From an uncultured Clostridia bacterium (GTDB lineage: Bacteria > Bacillota > Clostridia > TANB77 > CAG-508), in contig CALXJL010000004.1 in the NCBI GenBank assembly GCA_944388615.1, positions 1-25,578 of the forward strand: a stretch of 25,578 nt of DNA, given 5' to 3'. Positions 14,478 through 23,783 of this stretch are shown here, piece after piece; within the stretch, counting starts at the first letter, position 1; every line of letters starts with the position of its first letter. The notes beneath the pieces are model-generated. The model searched no databases. It was given only the letters and a program-made list of their open reading frames with translations, and was not told where the DNA came from. A program made the position numbers and the translations under genes.

Positions 14478-15338
14478 ATGGAAAAATCAAATGTTATTTC
14501 ATATTTATTTGAAACAAAAGCAGTAAAGTTCTGTGAGGAAAATAAACCATTTTGGTATACATCAGGAAAAATAGGACCATATTTTATTAATGCACAATAT
14601 GTTTATGGAAGTGAAAAAGAAGCTGAGGAATTATTAGAGTTTATTAATAAGGAATTATCTAATAAAAATGAACTACCAAAGAATGTATTTGACAAGGTAC
14701 TAAATCAATATAATAATAACAAAATTTATAAAGACTCAATAAATGAAATGTTACAATGTATAAAAGATAATATTAATATTGAAGAAATTGATTATGTTTC
14801 TGGAGGAGAACGTAGAGATTGGTTTTTCTCTAATTTAATAGCATATTTATTGAAAAAACCACATCTTACAATTTACAAAGATTCAAATATATATGAAAGT
14901 AATTATGATTTTTCAAATACAAAAAAAATAGATAAATTAAAAAATAAAAATGTATTACATGTAGCAGATATCATAACAGTAGCCTCTAGCTATGTTAATA
15001 GATGGATTCCTTCTATACAAAAATTAGGTTCAAATATTAAGTGGAGTTTATCTGTGATAGATAGAATGCAGGGAGGCGCAGATGTGTTAAAGGAAAATGG
15101 TGTGAAGTCTTTATCAATTGCTAAAGTGGATTCTAGCTTATTTGCTAAAGCATTAGATTTAGGGATAATAGGTAATAAACAATTTGAGATGTTAAATAAG
15201 TTTATAAAAAATCCAGATGGTACAATGAGAGAGTTTCTAGTTGCACATCCAGAGTTTATAGAAAATTCATTAAAATCAGATGAAAAGACTAGGTCTAGAG
15301 CTCAGATGTGTATAGATAAAAATTTTTACAATATATGA
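14478..15338 (+). CDS. PyrE-like phosphoribosyltransferase, atypical
   Basis: A 286-residue protein related to orotate phosphoribosyltransferase, which joins orotate and PRPP. The N-terminal FWYTSGKIGPYFIN resembles the PyrE substrate hood, and SGGERRDWFFSNLIAYLL plus the following KP-x-L-x-I-x-KD resembles the PyrE core. The PRPP loop, normally two acidic residues followed by a Thr/Gly-rich turn, reads VADIITVASS (162-171), so the first acidic position is A163. An insertion (about 45-100) and a long C-terminal extension (about 225-286) make it longer than ordinary PyrE (about 200-225). Its promoter faces that of pyrC, so it probably supplies the missing PyrE step, but a changed substrate or a regulatory role is possible. 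AAAGGAGGTAAAG precedes ATG 14478. Confidence 0.7.
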   Translation: MEKSNVISYLFETKAVKFCEENKPFWYTSGKIGPYFINAQYVYGSEKEAEELLEFINKELSNKNELPKNVFDKVLNQYNNNKIYKDSINEMLQCIKDNINIEEIDYVSGGERRDWFFSNLIAYLLKKPHLTIYKDSNIYESNYDFSNTKKIDKLKNKNVLHVADIITVASSYVNRWIPSIQKLGSNIKWSLSVIDRMQGGADVLKENGVKSLSIAKVDSSLFAKALDLGIIGNKQFEMLNKFIKNPDGTMREFLVAHPEFIENSLKSDEKTRSRAQMCIDKNFYNI

Positions 15339-15365
15339 CATTTTGGTTACATTTAATGCTAAAAC

Positions 15366-15394
15366 TTGCTTTTTTTCTCTTTTATTGATATAAT
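15366..15394 (+). promoter_or_regulatory. Promoter of the 1575-residue surface protein gene
   Basis: TTGCTT (15366-15371) and a perfect TATAAT (15389-15394) are 17 bases apart. The transcript would begin near 15401, about 28 bases before the start codon, with AGGAGG at 15418-15423. Confidence 0.7.
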
Positions 15395-15428
15395 ATATTT
15401 GATGTATTGTAATTTGTAGGAGGTTATT

Positions 15429-18400
15429 ATGAATAGAGAAAAGAAAGTGATTATATCTGTAATTGCGGTATTACTTATAATAGCAATTATTGGTGTAACA
15501 TTATTAGTAATTAATAATAATGCAAATGAGTTTAAATTAATTGGAGAAAAATTTTCAGACAATTATTATGATAATGGTTGGTCAAAAGAAGCTGTAGCAG
15601 AAGTTAAAAATGATACTATTCCAATACCAACAGGATTTTCATGTGAAAAGGAAATAGATGATGATACTATCATAATAAAAGATGAACAAGGAAATAAATA
15701 TTTATGGGTTCCTTATGATGAAAACATAGATCCTACACCATATGAGGAAGAAGTAAAAAAATATTATGGTGATCTAGGAATAAAAAGTAGTTCTGCTGAA
15801 ACTATTAGTAGTATGCAGAATTATGGCGGATTCTATATAGGAATTACAGAGAACAAAGAAAATATTATAAATGTTAATATAAGCGAAGAAGAATATGCAC
15901 AAAAGAAAGAAGAAGTAGAAGAAATATATGATAATGATGAAGTTGTAGAAGCTACTTTGTTAGGATATGATGAATTAGTAACATTCTTGCATTATAGAGA
16001 TATTTTAGATAATGAGTTTGGATTACAATTAACAGATAAAGCATATGAATTGGCAACAACTGATTCTACAACAATTACAACAGACGAGACTACAACGGAT
16101 GAGACCACAACGGATGAGACTACAACAGACGAAACTACAACAGATGAGACCACAACGGATGAAACTACAACAGATGAAACTGATGGAACTACAACAATAG
16201 TTGGAGGAGATGAAACAACTTCAGTAACAGTGGATAATACAAAAGTTTCAGGTGGTATAACAGTGGAGTATGAAGATGAAAGTAATACGACTAATACTGT
16301 TGTTGAGCCAGAAGAACATGCACCTGATATAGATCAAAATAGAGAAAAATTAGACGATGATGAATTAATCACAGTAAGTGATGCAAGAGAAGAATTGCAA
16401 ACATATTATTTGGATGGAAAGCAGAATAATATCAAGAATCTAAATAGTATAGAATCAAAAGTAATAGTAAAAGATGAATGGGAAGAATATGTAGATGAAG
16501 TTATTATAACAGATGTAATTGCAAATTATAGCAATGTTGTACCTATTCCAAAAGGATTTAGATATTATAATGGTAAATATGTAAGTAATGGTATGGATGA
16601 GAATAATGGTATAGCTATAGTTGATAATAATAATGAAAATTTAGTATATGTTTGGATCCCAGTAGAAGAAGATTTAGAACAGGTTAAAGAAGATTTAAAA
16701 GAAAAATATCAGAGTTATTATGCTGATTCATCATATGATATGAGCGAATTTGATAATTTAACAGAAGAATTACCAGATGAATTAATACAAAGTATAGCTG
16801 AATATGGTGGATTCTATATGAGTGAAGCAGAGTTGGGATATGATGATAATGCTAATTTATATAACAGACAAAGAGGTATGAAGAAAAATGAAAATGGTGA
16901 CTGGTATGTAAATATAGGTGATTATTACAGAAAGGTTGAAGATAGCAATAAGAAGGCTGGAATTACGTATACAGATGAAATGCTAAATTTAACTTATGAT
17001 AATGCAGTTTCAATTGCGAGTGGAGTATATGAAGGTAATGATGATTATGGAGTAATAAGTCATTTAACATATGGAGCTGAATGGGATGCAGCAATGCTTT
17101 ATCTATTAAGTTGTGGAAAAACAGCTGAAAGTTCTGATTATACTGCCAATAATTTATATATAATTGATAATAGTACTGAAATAGGAAAATATACAAGTGG
17201 AGGTAGTAATTATAACGGATACATCAAGGCAAAAAAAATCAATGGTCTTTGGGGATTAGCAGGAAATTTAGCAGAGATTACTCAGGAAAAACAAAATGGT
17301 AATATAGTTACTAGAGGAGGTTCATATGCAGATTTAGGAAATGTTAAACCTATGGCATCTAGAAGCCAAGCTACAGATAATAATGTCAATACTGGTGATA
17401 TAGGATTTAGGACATGCTTGTATATTAAACCTACAGGTATGGCAAATACGGGAGATATAGATGATGAGATTAATAAAATAGATAATGACGATATAAAAGA
17501 TGAAGTAACAACTTTAATAGAGTATACAGAAAGTGACACTGAAGATGATATAATTGATACTATGAATACAATATTAGAGTTGGCAGAAGATGAAGTAGGA
17601 ACAAGCGATTCTGATTATATCGACCTAGAGACTAAATTTAGCACAATTTCGAGTCAATCAACAGTTAAAGAAATGGTTGCTAAAATTGAGTATTATAAAA
17701 ATAATATAGTGAAACATTTACAATCTATATTTGGTTCTACATCTGAAGATGATGATATCTATGATGAAATCGCAAAAATAGATAATAGCACAGTAAGAAC
17801 ATATGTTAAAAACTTAGTTGGTTATACAACAAATACAACAGAAAGTACAATAAATACAACAATAACTAATATATTAAAAATAGCAGGAGATAATTATGAT
17901 GAAACAGATACTTATGCGGAATATATAGAATTAAGAAACATGCTAAATGATATACTAGATTACTCAGTAGAAGATATGATTTCAGAAATAGACGCTAATA
18001 AATATGAAATAGTAGAATATTTACAAGATATATTTGGAACAATTGAAGATGAGGTTGATATAGAAGATGAGATAGATAATATAGATAATAATACAGTAAG
18101 GTCATCTATGTCTAAATTAATTAATTATACAGCAGATACAAATACAAGTAAATTTAAAGAAAGCATGGACGAAATATTGAAGGAAGTAGGAACAAGTGAT
18201 TCGTACTATAGTAAATTAGATTCAATATTTAATAAAATTAAACGCGAATCATCAGCTGAAGATATGGTTGATGCGATTGAAGATTACCAATATGAAATAG
18301 TGAGATATCTACAGGATATATTTGGAACAATTGAAGATGATGAAGATGATATATATGATGAAATAGCGAAAATAAAGGTTAAAGAAGTAAGAACAGCTGT

Positions 18401-20156
18401 AAAAACATTAGTAAACTACACATCTAGCTCAAACAAGACTAAAATATCAAATACTATTGAAGATATATTAGATTTGGCAAGTGATGAAGTAGGAACAAGT
18501 GATTCTGATTATATTAAATTGGAAGATTTGCTAGATGAAATATTAGTTCAAAAAACAGTATCAAAAATGATAAGTAAAATAACTTCTTATGAAGATGATA
18601 TAGTAGAATATTTAAAAGATATATTTGGTGAAAAAAATAGTGATGATATTCAAGATATGATAGATGAAATAAATAATGCTGATGTAAGAAAAGATGTAAC
18701 TAGATTGGTCAATTATACAACTAGTACAAGTTCAAGTACTATAAGCACAACAATTACGAATATTCTAGCTGCTGCAAGCGATAGAGTGGAAACAAGTGAT
18801 ACATATTATAAAGAACTTAAATCTTTATTAAAGGAAATTACAAGTCAAACGACTATAGCAAAGAAAATAGATAAAATAGAGGAAAAAGCAGAAGAGATTA
18901 TAGACAGCTTAATTAATATATTTGTAAGTAGTACTGATGAAGATATATATAATATGATAGAAAAGATAAATAATGATGACGTAGAGGAAGATGTTAAAGA
19001 ACTAATAGAGTATACTTCAAGTACAAGTGAATCTACAATAAATGAGAAACTTGAAGATATATTATCAGTTGCAAAAAATCAAGTTGGAGGTTCTAATATT
19101 ACTACTCCTTATTATACTGATTTAGAAGAAATTTTTTATGATATTATGACTGAATCAACACCATCTAGAAAGATTTCAATAATTAAAAGTAAAAGGACAG
19201 AAATTGTAAGATATTTAATAAGGATATTTAGCTATGATGAATTATATGCTAATATATGGTCAATAAATAATGATGTAAAAGACGATGTAGAAAATCTAGT
19301 GGAATATACATCTAATTCAAGTAGAACAACAATTAATTCAACAATAACTAAAATATTAAGTAAAGCAAAAATCAAAGTAGGAGTGAGTGATTCAAATTAC
19401 ATAGAATTAAAGAAATTATTAGATGAAATCACTAAGTTATCAACATCTTCAAAAAAGGTTTCTAAGATAGCAGATTATACAGGTAAAATAGTCGATTATT
19501 TAATAAATATATTTGGAACTAGTACTAGTGATGAAATATATGATATGATAGACAAGATAAATGATGATAAGGTAGAGGGTGAGGTTAAAGAACTAATATA
19601 TACATCTACTGCAAATTCAAATACAATAAATGAGAAAGTTAAAAATATATTAACAGCAGCAGAAAATAAATTAGTACCAGATGACTCTAATTATAATTAC
19701 TTAAAGTCTAATTATGATAGCTTAAGATATATTTTCGAAGATATTGTAGGAACATCGGAATTATCAGGAAAGGTAGAAATAATAGACTCTTCAAAAGTAC
19801 AAATTGTAAGATATCTAATAAGGATATTTAATGATAACGATTTATATGTTAACATAGGAAAAATAGAAAATGATGATGTACGAATTGATGTAGAAGATTT
19901 GACTTTCTATACATCTAATTCTAATACAACACAAATAAATTCAACAATAGATAATATATTAAGTAAGTCAGTTGATAAAGTAGGAACAAGTGATTCAAAT
20001 TATATGGCATTAGAGAAAATATTAAACGAAATAAAAAAAGTTGAAAGTTCATCAAATAAAGTTAGGATGATATCAAATAGTGCAGATACAATAGTAGACT
20101 ATTTAATAAATATATTCGGATCAGATTATCCAGAGCTTATAGTTCCTGTTGAATAA
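15429..20156 (+). CDS. Giant membrane-anchored surface protein with SUMF1-like modules and nine helical repeats
   Basis: 1575 residues. An uncleaved-looking membrane helix (about 6-28) anchors a long extracellular part. Two related modules follow. Module A (about 60-200) and module B (about 365-672) share IP-x-GF, a W-(V/I)-P strand and YGGFY. Module B ends with W608-G-L-A-G-N613, R629-GGS and G659-F-R661, the pattern of the formylglycine-generating (SUMF1) C-type-lectin-like fold; the catalytic cysteines of that enzyme are not evident, so a binding role is likelier. A Thr/Asp/Glu linker (217-251) separates them. From 676 to about 1564 there are nine diverged, acidic, helical repeats of about 90-105 residues, each ending near YL-x-x-IF. 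There is no LPXTG sorting signal. No in-frame CGG in 1575 codons. Likely an adhesin or structural surface protein. Confidence 0.65.
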   Translation: MNREKKVIISVIAVLLIIAIIGVTLLVINNNANEFKLIGEKFSDNYYDNGWSKEAVAEVKNDTIPIPTGFSCEKEIDDDTIIIKDEQGNKYLWVPYDENIDPTPYEEEVKKYYGDLGIKSSSAETISSMQNYGGFYIGITENKENIINVNISEEEYAQKKEEVEEIYDNDEVVEATLLGYDELVTFLHYRDILDNEFGLQLTDKAYELATTDSTTITTDETTTDETTTDETTTDETTTDETTTDETTTDETDGTTTIVGGDETTSVTVDNTKVSGGITVEYEDESNTTNTVVEPEEHAPDIDQNREKLDDDELITVSDAREELQTYYLDGKQNNIKNLNSIESKVIVKDEWEEYVDEVIITDVIANYSNVVPIPKGFRYYNGKYVSNGMDENNGIAIVDNNNENLVYVWIPVEEDLEQVKEDLKEKYQSYYADSSYDMSEFDNLTEELPDELIQSIAEYGGFYMSEAELGYDDNANLYNRQRGMKKNENGDWYVNIGDYYRKVEDSNKKAGITYTDEMLNLTYDNAVSIASGVYEGNDDYGVISHLTYGAEWDAAMLYLLSCGKTAESSDYTANNLYIIDNSTEIGKYTSGGSNYNGYIKAKKINGLWGLAGNLAEITQEKQNGNIVTRGGSYADLGNVKPMASRSQATDNNVNTGDIGFRTCLYIKPTGMANTGDIDDEINKIDNDDIKDEVTTLIEYTESDTEDDIIDTMNTILELAEDEVGTSDSDYIDLETKFSTISSQSTVKEMVAKIEYYKNNIVKHLQSIFGSTSEDDDIYDEIAKIDNSTVRTYVKNLVGYTTNTTESTINTTITNILKIAGDNYDETDTYAEYIELRNMLNDILDYSVEDMISEIDANKYEIVEYLQDIFGTIEDEVDIEDEIDNIDNNTVRSSMSKLINYTADTNTSKFKESMDEILKEVGTSDSYYSKLDSIFNKIKRESSAEDMVDAIEDYQYEIVRYLQDIFGTIEDDEDDIYDEIAKIKVKEVRTAVKTLVNYTSSSNKTKISNTIEDILDLASDEVGTSDSDYIKLEDLLDEILVQKTVSKMISKITSYEDDIVEYLKDIFGEKNSDDIQDMIDEINNADVRKDVTRLVNYTTSTSSSTISTTITNILAAASDRVETSDTYYKELKSLLKEITSQTTIAKKIDKIEEKAEEIIDSLINIFVSSTDEDIYNMIEKINNDDVEEDVKELIEYTSSTSESTINEKLEDILSVAKNQVGGSNITTPYYTDLEEIFYDIMTESTPSRKISIIKSKRTEIVRYLIRIFSYDELYANIWSINNDVKDDVENLVEYTSNSSRTTINSTITKILSKAKIKVGVSDSNYIELKKLLDEITKLSTSSKKVSKIADYTGKIVDYLINIFGTSTSDEIYDMIDKINDDKVEGEVKELIYTSTANSNTINEKVKNILTAAENKLVPDDSNYNYLKSNYDSLRYIFEDIVGTSELSGKVEIIDSSKVQIVRYLIRIFNDNDLYVNIGKIENDDVRIDVEDLTFYTSNSNTTQINSTIDNILSKSVDKVGTSDSNYMALEKILNEIKKVESSSNKVRMISNSADTIVDYLINIFGSDYPELIVPVE
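16077..16181 (+). repeat. Seven 15-base tandem repeats (TTDET linker)
   Basis: Seven back-to-back 15-base units encode the five-residue unit TTDET, a flexible acidic linker between the two SUMF1-like modules. Units differ by synonymous changes (ACA/ACG, GAC/GAT, GAG/GAA), so the array is not freshly expanded, but copy number could still vary. Confidence 0.9.
17454..20120 (+). repeat. Nine diverged repeats of about 100 codons
   Basis: The C-terminal 890 residues of the giant protein hold nine repeats. A unit begins with a DDEI-x-KI-x-N-like helix, then V-x-x-LV-x-YT, then TI-x-x-IL, then VGTSDS-x-Y-x-x-L, and closes with IV-x-YL-x-x-IFG. Repeats differ strongly at the DNA level, so they are old. 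They look all-helical and may form a stalk. I do not recognise the family. Confidence 0.75.
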
Positions 20157-20170
20157 CAAAATATATGATA

Positions 20171-20217
20171 AATAAGAATCTTGTAAATATGCACAAAATA
20201 TTATCAAGATTCTTATT
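20171..20217. other. Long inverted repeat between two surface-protein genes
   Basis: AATAAGAATCTTG (20171-20183) pairs perfectly with 20205-20217. Five more inner pairs (20186-20190 with 20198-20202) leave a 7-base loop. No T tract follows; the next gene's ribosome site begins at 20223. It may be a partial terminator, an RNA-processing site or a control hairpin for the vWA gene. Confidence 0.55.
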
Positions 20218-20234
20218 ACATAAAGGTGATAATT

Positions 20235-23200
20235 ATGAGAGATATAAGAAAAAATAAATTTAATTACATATTAAAATATGTAGGTATAATAATTACAATT
20301 ATTATATTATATATTATTATGGTTAAAATGAATTCATTTGCAACTACTGTAACAAAAATAGAGGGTTGTGTTTGGAAAGATGAAAATCAAGATGGTTTAG
20401 TTGGTGAAGACGAGATGAAAATCTCAGGATTAACAGTAGTTCTTTGTGATGAGGATGGAAATGAGATTTCCGAAGCAGTAGCAACTACAGATGAAAATGG
20501 AAAATACGCAATAGAAACTAGTAATAAGTATTCTAAATATAAGATAAAAGTAAAAAATAACACAGTAACAAATATTTATAAGGTTTCCACTAGTAATTCT
20601 AGTAAGAGTCAAGTAAATGGTAATATAGATATAATATATGCATATCCTGAGGGAGAAGAAGGAAAGATAAATGAAATAAATGGAGCATTAGAACCATATG
20701 TTAGAGGTAGAATAGTAAATGAAGGAAAAATAGCAGGAAAAAATAATAGCTCATATGAAAGAAAGAATGTATATTATACAAGTGAATCAACAAATGGAAA
20801 GCCTTTTAAGGCAAATATAGAAAATGCTGTTAATAGTCTATTATCTTCAGGACTGCAACAAGAAAGAGCATTTTTGAGATATGTTGCAATAATTAATAAT
20901 GATATACGAGGAGAGTATTCAAGTGAGAGTTTAAAAGAAAGTAGATCAGGTAAATTTAATTTTATAATAGCAATGATGAACGATTTAGAACAATCTAAAA
21001 AGGATGCTGTACATGAAGCATATGATGCTTATGCTAATCCAATAATAGAGATCGATCCTAATAATTATGTTGAAGATGTTAAAAATGCTGTTTTAGCAAC
21101 TTATGGTATAACAGATCAAAATGAACCTAATAATGATCCAGTTGAATTTAGTATTATAGATGATGGTGTTATAAGCGATAAAATTGAAGGAGAAGTACAA
21201 GCTATTAATATATCTGTTACTGATTCACAAGGTGCTTCAGAAGGTACAACAATAGTACCATCAGGAGAAATTATGGGAGATACAACAAAATCTATAGGAG
21301 TTGTTGGTAGTGGAGAATGTACAATTAAAGGAAATGTGAGAGAATATATTGATGATGCTAATTCAAATAATATAAAAGGAGTTAAAGTTGAACTGTTTGA
21401 TGAAAATGGTTATGAAGTGCAATTAAGTGATGAGAGTGGACAACTAATTGATGCAGTATATTCAGATAAGGATGGAAATTATGAAATACAAGGGGTAGAT
21501 ACAGCATCAGTAGTGTTAAATGATGACGGTACAATAAGTACAACAAATAAAAAGTATACGGTTCAGTTTACTTATGGAACAGAGGAGCAGTTAAAAATAA
21601 ACCCTAAATATAATGGACAAGATTATCAAAGTAAAAAGGATGAAGGAGCAACAACTGTTATTACAACTGGAGGTGGAAATACCGATCAAAGTGAAGAAAT
21701 AGATGATCTGCAACCACCAGAAGTTGAAGAAGGAGAGAAAGTAGATATTTATTTACTTTTAGATTGTTCAGGAAGTATGCAATGGCATCAAGCAGCGTTA
21801 AGAGAAACTTTTTTAAAGATTTCTGATGAAATCTTTAAAGTATATGGAGATAATGCGAGAGTAGGTTTTGCAACTTTCAGTGGTACAGCGAGGCTCGAGC
21901 ATTTACCTTATTATGTCAATAAAGAGATAGGATTATCGAACGAAAATGATTATAGAAATGCAATGGATGGTGCTTTAAACAATTTAATAGCAGGAGGACC
22001 TAATTATAATCATATAGGTATTGATAGTGCTAGAGAATGGTTATTTAGTGAAGGAAGAGAAAACAGTAAAAAATATATTATTGTTATCGGAGATGGGGTG
22101 GCAGCAGAATGGCCAGCAAAAGCGACAGAAGCTTATCAGAATGCAAAAAATGCTGGGATCAATATGTTTAGTATTTTAGTAGGTAATGCAAATGCTATAA
22201 GTCAATATTTTGATTTTATTATGGGTACACTTGCTGGAACTGATTGGTACTATACACCAGAGTTACATCAAGGAGAATTGTTTGGAAAAGTAATATCTCA
22301 ATACGTATCAGGAAATAGAGATTTTGTGAACAATAGAGATGATTTAACTGAAGATGGAACTACATGGGGAAATATAGGAACAGCAATTACATACTCTAGA
22401 GCTAATGCAAGTATAGCAGAAGATGATGTTGATAGAAGAAGCGATGTAAATAGTTATACAAGTACAATAGGCTACGATTTGCGGAAACAAATTAAGAAAT
22501 GTTTTTGATGGAACAGAGTCTGATGTAAATGTTGTAAACGACATTGCACAAAATACTTGTATGACAGCAAAAGCAGTTATAGAAATAGATGATTATATTA
22601 CAACAATAAATGGAATAGACTTGGTATTAGAAGAAAGACCTCAAAATATAGTAGAAGTAAAAAAAGAAATTAGTCATGTTCAAGTAAATTTATCAGATGG
22701 TTCAAAAATAGTTGATTGGACACCAGAATCATCTGGAGCATTAGGTGATAGTTATGTTCTTGATACATCAAGTACGCCAGGTTTGGGACAAATATTAATT
22801 ACTTTAGATGATGAGCTTAGACATGGTGCTACATTAAAAGTAACATATAAAATAACAGTAAATCAAGATACTACTGGTATTGCAGAAAATAGTTCATATA
22901 CAATATATGATTATCTTGATCCAGGATTACAATTTTCACAAGAAGAAAATTCTGGTTGGAGTATAGTCGATTTAAATAGTGTAGAATGTGCAGATTATAT
23001 AAAAACAGGAACTAAAAGTGTTGTACAAACTCAAATAACAAACAACTCACCAGTGGAACTAACTCTAACAAAGTTATTATCTGTAAATGATGAAGGAAGA
23101 TATGAGAATTGGGTTGAAATAGCAAGCTATAGTAATACAGAAGGAAGAAGAATGTATACTACAACACCAGAAGGAAAAAGAATTAGTACAACACCAGCAA

Positions 23201-23436
23201 ATTGCAATTCAGATAAAACTGCAGAGACTGATCCAGTTCTATCACTTACTCAGAAAGAACCAGATACAGCAGAAGCACCTACAATTGGAATCACACCTCC
23301 TTTTGGAGTAAGTTCAAGTAATAGTATTTCTGGTACAGATAATAATAATATAGAAATAGAAAAAATAAGTTGGAATTTCTTCAAAGAGTTTATATACTTA
23401 ATATGGAATAATATATGTAAAATGGGGGTAATATAA
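20235..23436 (+). CDS. Cna-B / von Willebrand A surface protein, +1 frameshifted at CGG
   Basis: An N-terminal hydrophobic signal or anchor (about 12-33) is followed by an SdrD/Cna-B-like domain (GCVWKDENQDGL, about 41-140), an unrecognised helical region (about 145-320), a second Cna-B-like domain (about 355-470) and a von Willebrand A domain (about 500-690) with the metal-binding D510-x-S-x-S514. The first frame stops at 22508. A +1 shift at in-frame CGG (22482-22484, codon 750) leads into NKLRNVFDGTESDVN and a further beta-rich, DUF11-like part, giving 1066 residues. No LPXTG motif is seen; the C-terminus is only weakly hydrophobic. ATG 20235 follows AAAGGTGA; a GTG at 20226 lies inside that site. 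Its stop overlaps the next start (TAATG). Such proteins are usually adhesins or pilus-tip subunits. Confidence 0.75.
22482..22485 (+). other. Candidate +1 frameshift site in the vWA protein gene (CGG-A)
   Basis: The zero-frame reads GAT TTG CGG AAA and stops about 24 bases later. Skipping the C, so that GGA (Gly) is read, continues as NKLRNVFDG in a frame open for over 300 codons. This is the only in-frame CGG of the gene. Confidence 0.65.
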
Positions 23437-23690
23437 TGCAATATACTTACAAACCAAGTGGAGTTTGCTCTAGAGAAATGATTATAGACATTGAAAATGG
23501 AGTTATAAAACATGTAAAAATAATAGGAGGGTGTGCAGGAAATACAGTAGGATTATCTCGTATGGTTGAAGGAAATAAAATTGAAGATGTAATAAACAAA
23601 TTAAAAGGGATTCCATGTGGAACAAAAGGTACATCCTGTCCAGATCAATTAGCTAGAGCTTTAGAAGAAATACAAAAACAGATTTCATAA
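23436..23690 (+). CDS. TSCPD domain protein (TIGR03905 family)
   Basis: An 84-residue protein matching the TIGR03905 family, named for the Thr-Ser-Cys-Pro-Asp motif seen here as GTSCPDQLA (C68). It contains four cysteines, C11, C33 (GGCAGN), C61 and C68, which could bind a metal. The related TSCPD domain occurs at the C-terminus of some ribonucleotide reductases, but the function of the stand-alone protein is not established. Its start overlaps the stop of the vWA gene by one base (TAATG), with GGGGGT as a weak ribosome site, so its translation may depend on ribosomes that have passed the CGG frameshift site upstream. Confidence 0.85.
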   Translation: MQYTYKPSGVCSREMIIDIENGVIKHVKIIGGCAGNTVGLSRMVEGNKIEDVINKLKGIPCGTKGTSCPDQLARALEEIQKQIS

Positions 23691-23698
23691 ATGAAAAT

Positions 23699-23737
23699 AG
23701 GACATGTTAAATACTTTGGAAGTATTGCATGTCCTTT
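23699..23737 (+). terminator. Terminator after the TSCPD gene
   Basis: GGACATG (23700-23706) pairs with CATGTCC (23728-23734), with an inner AATACTT/AAGTATT stem. A short T run follows, weak but with further T residues downstream. Confidence 0.55.
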
Positions 23738-23783
23738 AATAATATGCTATTTTTAGGATATACTGTGAAAAAGGAGAGATAAA

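Noticed and set aside
16077..16181. Tandem 15-base array as a CRISPR or intergenic satellite
   Set aside because: It is in frame inside a large gene, encodes a regular linker and has no spacers.
11893..22485. Treating the three broken genes as pseudogenes or simple sequencing errors
   Set aside because: Random indels would not all fall on in-frame CGG, a codon otherwise absent, and downstream motifs are intact. A systematic read error at a CGG context remains possible and is kept as the main alternative.
23250..23436. LPXTG-type sortase signal at the end of the vWA protein
   Set aside because: ITPPFG is followed by polar residues and only a weak hydrophobic stretch; no LPXTG-like motif with a proper helix and basic tail is present.
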